Assembly (NCBI GenBank): GCA_020744425.1
Contig: JAGMUV010000004.1
Coordinates: 3,162,001-3,226,000, forward strand
Direction: 5' to 3'
From: Dactylonectria macrodidyma
Lineage: Eukaryota; Ascomycota; Sordariomycetes; Hypocreales; Nectriaceae
Length of the DNA stretch: 64,000 nt
The stretch's first letter is position 1, and every line of letters starts with the position of its first letter. Shown here piece by piece: positions 55,398 to 64,000 of this stretch. The position numbers and the translations under genes are program-made. Below the pieces are notes generated by a model. The model saw only the letters and a list, made by a program, of their open reading frames with translations. It had not been told where the DNA came from and made no database searches.

Positions 55398-56345
55398 TGA
55401 GGTTGGAGGGGTGATGAAGGTAGACGTACTTCGTAACATGAAAGATTTACGGTACTTTAGGGAGAGGGGTGTTTCTGAATTTGAGTGCAACCTTGGGCGC
55501 ATCACTAGGAGCATTCTTGCTGAATCCGGCGGCGTTGTGGGTTTGAGATTCATCAACGAGAACGAACTTCAAGTACCTAGACTATCTTTGAGATATTTCT
55601 GCACTCGTTTCTCTAACGAGACAGAAGACGCACGATGCCGAAAAGTCTACAGCAACACACCAAACAGTGCCTCGACAGTCACCTCGGAGCGCAATCAGGG
55701 CAATGCCTCGTCTCCCTTGTTCCATCCATACGTCAAAGGGGCGGGGGGGGGGGGGCGGATGAAGCTAAGTGACCGCCCCACAAACCGGCATCGAGTCCAT
55801 GCGTCGCGCCCATTCATGCCATGCCGGGCCGCCTAAATTTCATTGGTCGGTATGTGCCTGCCTGAGCTCTCCCCAGTGTAGGAGACGCTAGAAGTGCTGG
55901 AACTGTGCTGTAGCGGTGCTGGAAGTTTGCTAGAGGTGGTGCTGGAGGCGTAAAATGGCACCTGCCCAATAGCGGGCGTGGGCAAGGTCTAGCACGGTAG
56001 GCAGGTACTCACCACCTATCACCTGCAGAGACAGATTGTGAAACTGATCGGGCAACCTTACCTTACCTAAGGGAACGCAAGGAACGCAGTGTCCAACCTC
56101 CAGGCTCCGTCACCACCTCCTCCCCCATCGCACATCTGCTTCGCCTCACTCGGTCCCTCGATATCCTGGCCTCTACCTCGAACCTCACCTCGTCCTCGCC
56201 GACCGCACTGCCATCCACCTTCCCCCGACCGAACATGCTTCCGCGCTCCCCGCTCGTCGTCGCTCCATCGTGATCGATTTCCGCTCCAGTCTGTTTCCCT
56301 TATTGGTACTGGTACTGAACTGGCTGAGCTGGCCGAGCCGTGGCC
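55398..56345. other. Intergenic region with G13 tract
   Basis: 3' flank of the peptidase and promoter/leader of SEC3. A G13 run lies at 55743-55755. The last 250 bp is C-rich, as in a leader. Confidence 0.5.
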
Positions 56346-59300
56346 ATGGACCGCGCAAATGGTGGCGGCCCCAGCGCGGCTATCAACAGGGCAGAGCGGT
56401 TCGAGGATGAGAAGCGCCGCATTGTCGATAGCTGCTTCAACAAAAAGGATGTCGATGGATCTCGTAAGTCTTCTCCGTCGCCAAGTCTGCCCACTCTTGG
56501 AGCCGGCTTGTCCAGTCCACCATGACCTCTCCCTACCCCCAGGCTGTTTGCCTTCACAACAGAAGCTCCCAACGGAAGCTTCTTAGCTGACACGTCGCCT
56601 TGGTTTTAGTCCTCGAGACCTACATCACTCATATCCGAATTGTCGAGTACTCTTCCTATCCCTCCTCCCCCCCTCCGCCTCAAGCTCGAACCCCCGAGAC
56701 CCAGAAACCTCGCGCCATCATTGTAGCCGTACGCAAGTCAGGTCGTGTTCGCATGCACAAGTCCAAGGAAAACGCCAATGGAACCTTTTCAATCGGCAAG
56801 ACATGGAACCTCGACGACCTCTCTCACATCGAGTCATACACCGGCCCCCAAGTGAACCCCACCCATCGCGAATGGGTTGGCGACACTGGCTTCCTCGTCA
56901 CTCTAGGGAAGCCTTACTTCTGGCAGGCTCAGACCGACAAGGAGAAGAAGTTCTTCATCGCCAGTCTTATCAAGATCTATGGAAAATACACTGGTGGCAA
57001 GACCCCAGAGCTCGTAGGGTTTGACAACAGGGAACTAGACCAAGTCATGGGAGGTGGAAGACGCCCACCTGCTGCATCCGCTCGACCGCCACCGCCTCTT
57101 CAACCTGAACAAGGGCCTAACCAGCCAAGCTCCTCCTCTTCGCCCTCGCCGCGGCCCGGACCTCCCTCCATGAGAAGCAATCCCGAAAACCCTCGCTACG
57201 CAAGGACGCCTCCAATTCGTCCTCCCATAAACGGCACCAGTTCTCCCGCTGGGAGTATGGATTCGAATGCATCACGAGACAGACCCCCTCAGCCACCATG
57301 GATGGCCCAGGGTAACAGGAGCCAGGATTCGGTCGCCAATTCTATTGCCACGAGGAGTGACGATGGCTCCAGCTTGCCGCCTCGATCTCGAAATGGCATG
57401 CAAGGCCCTGGATCGTTTGGCCGGTTTGGGGAGCCCCCGGAGCCTAGAACAGCACAACCCTCCGTGCTAATGCCACCACAACCGCTACAACCGTCACAAC
57501 CACCAGCGCAGCTCCAGGCGCCTCCACAACTTCGACCGCAAGCCTATCAGCCAGAGCGCCCACCACCGGAAAGGAGAAGGCCGCCCATGGACCCAACACG
57601 CCCTCATGACCGAGACTTAGTCCCTCCCCCTCTAATTAGCCCGTCTAAGAGGCCAGAACCAATGGCACCACCCCCGAGAAGCGCAGCTCGAAAGGACTCG
57701 ACGCCCGGTACATCTATGACTGGAAGCTTCAACGACCGGGAAATTCCATCACCTGCTTCCCGTACATCTGAATTGGCAAGGCCAGACCCCCCTCTGCCAC
57801 TTCAAGCCCCTCAGGCTCCTCCAGCTTTGAAGCCTCCGTCCGTGACTTCATTGCCAAAGTTTGCAAGCCCAGCATCGTCGCCAGCTATGACGGCCAGATC
57901 AGCTCCCACACCACCTCCCGAGCCAGCAGCTATCCCCCCTGTTGTGGCAGCCGTTGAACCGCCTGTTGAAGCACCCATCGTACCTCCAGCAGAGACCACA
58001 CCCAAGGTTCCTCCCGAACCATCAGATGACTCCGAATCCTCGCGGCCCGGTTTAGGACCTATGATAAGAGCCAAGAAATCTAGGGGCGAAATCGCTGGCG
58101 CCTTCTGGAAGGCCGCGTCTGCGGCATCTGTTGCAACCGCATTCAAGCCTCGACCTGGTGGTGCAGGAGAACGTCTACGGCAGGCTCAAAATAAATCTGA
58201 GGATGGTCCTGATGGCATTACTGGGGTAGTCCCTGCTCCGCCTCGCGCTCCCTCTCCAGTTAGAGAAATATCTCAGGAGGCATCTCGGGATGCATCCCCA
58301 AGCCTAGACCCGCCTAAGCTCACCGAAAAATCCCCGCGGCGAGGTTCTCTTGTTCCCGAGGTCAAGATCTCAGTTCCTCGCAGCCGACCAACCAGCTCCA
58401 ACGGCCCAGTGAAAGAAGTTAAGCCCAAGGAACGTAAAAAGGCAGAACCTCAGCGTTCCGTCACTGCCGGCAACGACTCAAAGTACCTACAAACCTTGGG
58501 CGTTGACCCGTCAATTCTAGATAACAGGAGCGATGAGTTTTGCACGTGGCTGGACCATTTTGGCTGGATACCTGGCAAGCAGATGCGAACACGGAATATT
58601 GAGGAAATGAAGACCGACCTCGAGCGAGAATTGAATCAGGCGCAAGCAGGTGGCTGGCTAGCTCGTTTCCGCGAAGAGGATGAGCGTGTGGAAGCTATCA
58701 AGTACGGCATGGATCTTGCCATGGCTGAGTGCGAGGAATTGGACAATCTCCTCACGCTCTACTCTGTCGAGCTCTCAGTAGGTCAACCGTCCACACACGC
58801 TTAGTTCATGCTAACGCACATCAGACACTTTCAGATGACATTGCATACATCGAGGCTCAAGGCCAAGGTCTTCAGGTACAAACAGCTAACCAGAAGCTAC
58901 TCAAACGGGAGCTTGAATCACTGCTTGAGACGTGTGCCATCACATCGTTTGATCTCGAGGCGCTCAAGATAGCGCCTCTCGACAACATCCGAGGGTTGGC
59001 TGACGTCGAAACCGCTCTCGTGACACTCTTTAGGGCCATGAAAAAGATGGACCCAACATTGAGCGGCGACCTCAATAGCGCAGTCGATGTCACTATGGAC
59101 TCGGACCAGACCCATGGACTCAACAGCGACTATGGCCAAATGAGGATTGTGCGAGAGAAAAAGGAGATGTACATCCAAGAAAGCGGGTTCTTCATGCGCC
59201 GGCTGTCAGACTTCATTTCGAAGCAGTTTGACGCAGCATTCACCGAGACGAAGCTAGCAATGGAGGGGGCTCTCTCCAGGAAGGTCGACTCCACCCATCA

Positions 59301-60930
59301 TGATCTCGGTCGCGACCTTTTGTGGAAATACCACCCCTTAATGTTGTACGCCCGAGAAGTCGATCTCGATAGCTGGAACGGCTTCATCCAAGTCTATCAG
59401 GACAAAAGCCTGCCGGTGTACCGGGTGGAGTTCCAAAATGTTATTGCTATCTGGCGTAAGAACGCGAGAAAGCTAACAGGTGAAGAAACTGAGCTTCTCT
59501 TCTCATCCCAGGCAGAGAAACACGAGGAGAAGGGCGTGGCGACAACAGCGAGGAAGCTGACGGTAAAGCGAAGCCAGACGCTCGCCCGAGCCCTCCGGTC
59601 ACCGTTGGCGGATAGTGGCAACCGGACGCCAGTGGAGAAGACAACGAGCGACAGCAGGAGTCTGCCATACGAGGTTTTTGCTGGGGTCTTGGACGATCTA
59701 CTTCCCCTGGTGCAAATGGAGCAAAATTTCATAGTAGACTTTTTCCACGCGACCACTCTGGAACAGGTTGACTTTCCCGACTTAGTGGCGGCTTGCGCAC
59801 CCCGAGATCGTCGAGGAGGTGACCTCAAGAGGCCTCGACTCATGGAGCCGGATCGCGAGCTTGCCCGCCGCGTCACGCGATCAATGGAGTTGATATTCAC
59901 CTTCCTAGAACAGGAACTGTTGCGGCTCATGGAATGGGGCATTGGCCAGGATCCTCTGTAAGTATACATGACATGCTGTGGGTTCTTACGGCAGACAGAC
60001 TAACGGTTGCGCAGGCAAGGAGTTGGTGTTTTGGCGACACTGGAAAAGAAGCTAGGGGAGATAAGTCAATCTAACCAAGACTTCCTCAACACCCTGTTGC
60101 AAAAGATGCAGGGACACTTGGACGGACGATTCAAGAAGTTTGTCGATGAGCAGATTCGGGCGATTGAAGACACCAAGGTCAAGATCAAGAAGAGAAAAGG
60201 CGTCATTTCCTTCTTCCGCGTGTTCCCGACCTTCTCCGCGGCCGTAGAGAACATGATGGTTGGGGTAGACCCTCAGCTGTCAGCCCGACGGATGATCGAC
60301 CGCGAATACGATCGGCTACTGAAGACGATGTTCGACTCGCTGATGGTGATTGCGCGGGAGAACCCTGCGGTGAGCGTGACAAACGGGGCAGCAGACCCAG
60401 AGGACAAGGAAGCCCTGAACTTCCACATTCTGCTTATTGAAAATATGAACCACTTCCTGGAGGAGACGGATACGCATGGACTAGATGTGCTTGAGGAGTG
60501 GAAGGAGCAGGCGAATACCACATACTACGAGCACATGGGCCTGTACCTCAACGCAGCCATGAGACGGCCACTCGGCAAGGTGTTAGAGCATCTGGAGAAC
60601 ATGGAGGCTCAACTCCAGAGTGGCAAATCAGCGTCATCGATTGCCGCACAGCCTTCCAACAGCAAGGCAGTGTTCAACAAGGTGCTGAGCAACTACGACG
60701 CAAAGGAAGTGCGCAAGGGAATCGAGGCACTGCGAAAGCGAGTAGAGAAGCATTTCGGTGATGCGGATGACCCAGCGCTCAGCCGAGGTTTGGTGGTCAA
60801 GGCTCTGACGGAATGCGAGCAGTTCTACGAGGAAGTGGAGGCTCGAATTGGACGAGTGACGACGGACGTGTATGGCGGAGATGTTTTGTTTGAGTGGCCC
60901 CGAGCTGATGTGAAGGCGGCGTTCCGATGA
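56346..60930 (+). CDS. SEC3: Exocyst complex component Sec3
   Basis: Plasma-membrane landmark subunit of the exocyst, tethering secretory vesicles at growth sites. Four exons (56346-56463, 56610-58777, 58825-59957 and 60015-60930) give 1444 residues. The N-terminal PIP2/Rho-binding PH-like domain covers about 40-190 (IVAVRKSGRVRMHKSKEN, WNLDDLSHIESY, KKFFIASLIKIYGKYTGG). A 500-residue Pro/Ser-rich disordered linker follows. Next come a folded block (LGVDPSILDNRSDEFCTWLDHFGW), a coiled coil crossing intron 2 (ELSTLSDDIAYIEAQGQG), and the long helical Sec3 C-terminal domain to the end. Exon 1 is supported by MDRANGGGPSAAINRAERFED and the in-phase join to LLETYITHIRIVEYS. Confidence 0.96.
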
Positions 60931-61554
60931 ATGGGGTCGGGTAGTGACCAGGATTGGACTGATGTTACGAGAACTGCCTACGAGAATTGTTGTTCGCAGG
61001 GAGAAACGGGGCAAACTGCGAGGGGACGATTTCAGACGAAGGCTGTACCAGTACACAATGAGTTGACCATCATGAGATGAGGATGAGATGAGGAGACGCA
61101 AGCATGTCACGTCAAATGATGGGGAGGTGCGGATGTAGCGTCTTCGATGGTGATTTGCCTAGGAAGTGACTTGTGGTTGTATAGTTTTACATATATCTAT
61201 ATATGGGTGATGCATTTGATGATGTTTTCGGGTGTAATCTACATCTGTCAACCCAACCACATGTTGTATCTTACAATCATTATCTAATATGGGGGGAGAT
61301 CAAACGCGTTCACGTCATTATTTAGATAGGTAGTGGGCCACTTTACGCGACGCGTTGTGGGTTTGGCACGTCGCCGCCGCCTTGACCAGTCACAATCGGG
61401 AAGCGCCACTACTGAACGTCTTGGCAAGACGCAACCACTCAAGCAGAAGCCGTCACCATCAAGCTTCCATCGACTCGACACCTTACCTTGCGATTATGCA
61501 CCTGCATCTGCTGTTCGCGACTTGATAAAGACACAACGCACTCAGCATAGCGAC
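60931..61554. other. Intergenic region
   Basis: 3' flank of SEC3 and promoter of the acidic nuclear protein. No gene supported. Confidence 0.5.
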
Positions 61555-64000
61555 ATGCCCCCCAAGACCCGCTCTGGCGGCGTCCCAGCCCCAAGTCGAG
61601 TCTATCACTCGACACCAGCCCAACAGCAGGTCCAGTTTCCACCGCGCAGAAAGGTGGTGCGCACACATGGAAAGCAGACACGCAAGAAGAATGCCATGGG
61701 TAGCGCGCGCTCATTACGCCAGCAGACCCTGACGCAGATTGATTTTGTGTCGAGCTTCGAGGAGGAGCATGACCCGATTGCTATGGACAGCAGCGACGGC
61801 GAGGGCGACAACAAGGGCGACGAAAACGACGACCGTGACGACGATGGTGATGACGATGGTGATGACGATGACGATGACGACAAGGAGAACCGAAAGCTTC
61901 CGAAAGCTAGGATTAAAGAGGATGAGCAACCGGTCTCGAGTGGGAGGAAGCGAAGGGCGAGAACTATCACAGCAAAGAGTGCAAGGGCGAAACGAAGGCG
62001 GACGCTGGGCGAGGAATCCGACACGGAACCAGTCACCAAGAAAGAAGCAACAAACCGACGTAGGACGCTCGGCGACCTTCCAACATCCAGCTATCACACC
62101 CAGACACTGACGCAGCTCCTCGGCCGAGATCCCGCGCACGCTCTATGCATCAAGGATTCCGAGGACGAGAACGAGGACGAGAACGAGGACGATGAGAATG
62201 GCGGCAATGAAGGCGGCTTCGAGGACTGGCTCCAGGATCCCACAAGCCCAACCCCGCGGCGTCACCACCAGACATCTATCACCCCGAGGACGCAGCGCCA
62301 GATTCGCTTTGCTTCGCCGAAGCCGCCACGGCCCGAAGCGTCGACGTTGAGCCGTGATACCGACCGTCAGGAATCAGTTGTGCCGCAGACGCCGGCCAAG
62401 CGTCGCCGTGACGAGATCCCTTCGTCCAGCCAGCTCTCCACTCCCGCTAGCCTCATGATGGCCCGCTACGGCGCACCCGGCGAGACACCATCGCCGCTCA
62501 AGAATAAGACCTCGTCCGTTGCGGGGACGACGCCACGGCCTATCCTCGACTCGTTGCCAGGGAAGCTGACGTCGCCTCGACGGAGGGCGCGCGTGATCCA
62601 GGACTCGCTCGCCACGGCCAGCTGGGGCTCGGGCGAGGTTATGCCGCTGCAGGAGCGTGCCATTACGTCCCCCATTGCATCCCTAGGCGGCGAAACAGCT
62701 GCGTCAGTCGAGTCGTCGTCGCTGCTAGATGAAATGGACACTCCCACAAAGCCCCGGCGCCAGCGCCAGAGCTCCGAGCTAGGTGACGGAAGCAAGATGA
62801 AGACAGAGAGCGGTGCAAGTCCCACGCCCAGAAAGCGGGCCTCGCCTCGCAAGGCGGGCAAGAGGGTTTTACTGGAGATACCCGATTCAGATGCCGAGGA
62901 TGAGGACTTTGAGGTGTTTGACGACCATGATGAGAATAAAGAAAATGAAGAGAATAATGTGAATGACGAGAATGATGGCGGAGGTTTCGTGGCCGGCCCC
63001 GAGACGCAGCGCGTCATGAACCAGATTGCGTCCGAGGAAGACGAAGACGACGACGAACAAGAAGAAGGGGATGAAAACGCCAGACCAACCACACCAACTC
63101 CTGCTTCTGCTGCCCGTATCAACCAGCAAGACCGAGCTGTAACAGCCTCCTCGACAGCATCATCACGATCACGACGCCGGCCGCTACACTCGTCGCCACA
63201 GTTGCCACCCATTGCCAGCTCCCAACCCACGACGCTGCCGCCTCCCTCATCATCCCCTCCGAAGCCATCACGGCCCCTCTCCAGCCGCCTCCGCAAGCCT
63301 CTCCACCACGCATCGGCCCACGCATCCACGCAGACGCAGCCGCTCGAGTCGCAGCGCGTGCCGGCGACGACGCTCCGGGGCCTCCCGCCGCCGTCGGCCC
63401 GGACTGACATCCTCCTCCCGCTGAGCCCCAGGACGCTGGCCGACGTGCTCGACGGCTTCAGCGTCTGCCTCGTCCTGCCCTTCCGCGTCCCTGCCCAGGT
63501 CGTCCGCTTCTGGCTCTTCGACGGCGAGCTGCTTCGGTTCATGGCCTGCGCCGACGCTGGCCGCCTGGTCAGGGACGGTGCCTCATCATCGTCATGGCGC
63601 TACACCCTGCCCCAGGTTTACGAGCTCAACAACCCTGTCGAGCACGATGATATGCGCGAGGAGGGCTGGGTCGACGGCCCCATCGACCGCTACGCCTACT
63701 TGCCGCCCGCCATCATCGGCCAGCTGCTGTGGAACCTGCGCCACGCCATCTTCAGCGACGAAGACGAGGACGTCGCTGCCATGGCTGATGTGCAGTCTCA
63801 CAATCCATCCCAGCACGAGGAGGAACAAGAAGAAGAAGAAGAAGAAGAAGAGCAAGTCCAGCTCCTTCCCAGCTCCTCCGCGCCGCCGCCGCCATCGAGG
63901 GGCAAGATACCTGCGCCAACACCGACGCCCAGCATCAGCGTCTCGCAGCAGGTGGAGGCCCAGATCCAGAGCGACATGGCCCAATCGACCCAGGCGCCCA
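61555..64000 (+). CDS. Large acidic nuclear protein, 3' end missing
   Basis: An open frame runs from the ATG at 61555 to the window end, 815 codons with no stop, so it is truncated. Composition is nuclear: a basic head (MPPKTRSGG, PPRRKVVRTHGKQTRKK), Asp-rich runs (about 77-108), several bipartite basic clusters (SGRKRRAR, KRRRTLGE, NRRRTLGD, PAKRRRDE), and SUMO-interaction-like cores next to acid (VLLEIPDSDAEDED, ALCIKDSEDENED). QTLTQ occurs twice in similar context, with RRRTLG(E/D) also twice. Near 63,400-63,760 a more hydrophobic, probably folded block appears (LPLSPRTLADVLDGFSVCLVLPF, YLPPAIIGQLLWNLRHAIF). A Glu run follows. I do not recognise the family; a chromatin or genome-maintenance role is a guess from composition. 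Confidence 0.8.
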   Translation, partial: MPPKTRSGGVPAPSRVYHSTPAQQQVQFPPRRKVVRTHGKQTRKKNAMGSARSLRQQTLTQIDFVSSFEEEHDPIAMDSSDGEGDNKGDENDDRDDDGDDDGDDDDDDDKENRKLPKARIKEDEQPVSSGRKRRARTITAKSARAKRRRTLGEESDTEPVTKKEATNRRRTLGDLPTSSYHTQTLTQLLGRDPAHALCIKDSEDENEDENEDDENGGNEGGFEDWLQDPTSPTPRRHHQTSITPRTQRQIRFASPKPPRPEASTLSRDTDRQESVVPQTPAKRRRDEIPSSSQLSTPASLMMARYGAPGETPSPLKNKTSSVAGTTPRPILDSLPGKLTSPRRRARVIQDSLATASWGSGEVMPLQERAITSPIASLGGETAASVESSSLLDEMDTPTKPRRQRQSSELGDGSKMKTESGASPTPRKRASPRKAGKRVLLEIPDSDAEDEDFEVFDDHDENKENEENNVNDENDGGGFVAGPETQRVMNQIASEEDEDDDEQEEGDENARPTTPTPASAARINQQDRAVTASSTASSRSRRRPLHSSPQLPPIASSQPTTLPPPSSSPPKPSRPLSSRLRKPLHHASAHASTQTQPLESQRVPATTLRGLPPPSARTDILLPLSPRTLADVLDGFSVCLVLPFRVPAQVVRFWLFDGELLRFMACADAGRLVRDGASSSSWRYTLPQVYELNNPVEHDDMREEGWVDGPIDRYAYLPPAIIGQLLWNLRHAIFSDEDEDVAAMADVQSHNPSQHEEEQEEEEEEEEQVQLLPSSSAPPPPSRGKIPAPTPTPSISVSQQVEAQIQSDMAQSTQAP

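Noticed and set aside
62466..63542. 358-residue minus-strand frame, Ser-rich
   Set aside because: Shadow of the Asp/Glu-rich plus-strand gene: acidic codons read as serine runs in reverse.
1..64000. CRISPR arrays, rRNA genes, complete transposons, secondary-metabolite synthases
   Set aside because: Looked for and not seen; the only repeat relics are the diverged copies near 53.2-53.6 kb and short tandem repeats.

Overview
This is a 64 kb piece of nuclear DNA from a filamentous ascomycete. Genes are dense and carry short GT-AG introns (mostly 47-90 nt) with CTAAC/CTGAC-like branch sites, and the proteins are recognisably fungal. The lgd1-type L-galactonate dehydratase, the Zn2Cys6 regulator and the Sec3 and NPC1 architectures suit Sordariomycetes, probably Hypocreales; I cannot place it lower. 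There is one tRNA-His. I see no rRNA, CRISPR array or intact transposon.

Layout. (1) 1-10,030 looks like a dedicated catabolic cluster: a YAT-family (Dip5-like) amino acid permease (+), a Zn2Cys6 regulator (-), a HpcH/HpaI pyruvate aldolase (-) and an aspartate-type aminotransferase (+), the last two divergent. A spaced inverted repeat, CGG-N9-CCG, recurs in all three promoter regions, most often as TCGG-N9-CCGA. The simplest reading is uptake of an acidic 4-hydroxy amino acid, transamination to a 4-hydroxy-2-oxo acid, then aldol cleavage to pyruvate plus an aldehyde. (2) 10,479-19,400 holds housekeeping genes: PEX14 (with a 7-nt microexon) divergent from NDC80, tRNA-His(GUG) with an intron, a mitochondrial NAPE-PLD-like hydrolase and a 73-residue protein. 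(3) 21,300-29,800 holds intronless NPC1, GPI18/PIG-V, an acyl-thioesterase-like hydrolase, and a decayed alpha/beta-hydrolase pseudogene.

(4) 30,500-47,150 holds RAD10/ERCC1, a Ser/Pro-rich protein, L-galactonate dehydratase, a CUE-DUF1771-Smr protein, a four-TM membrane protein, a Pex11-family protein, the complex I 51 kDa subunit, and dynactin p27. (5) 48,900-56,000 is more accessory: a single-TM protein broken by a one-base frameshift, a mitochondrial hydroxyacid-oxoacid transhydrogenase, a gap with diverged inverted repeat copies carrying RIP-like transitions, and an S58 (DmpA-type) aminopeptidase. (6) 56,346-64,000 holds exocyst SEC3 and a long acidic nuclear protein that runs off the window end.

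Intron positions were read by eye from splice signals. For every intact multi-exon model the summed exon lengths are divisible by three. The least certain parts are 5' starts (regulator exon 1, GPI18, the CUE-Smr protein, NAPE-PLD) and all functional inferences about substrates.
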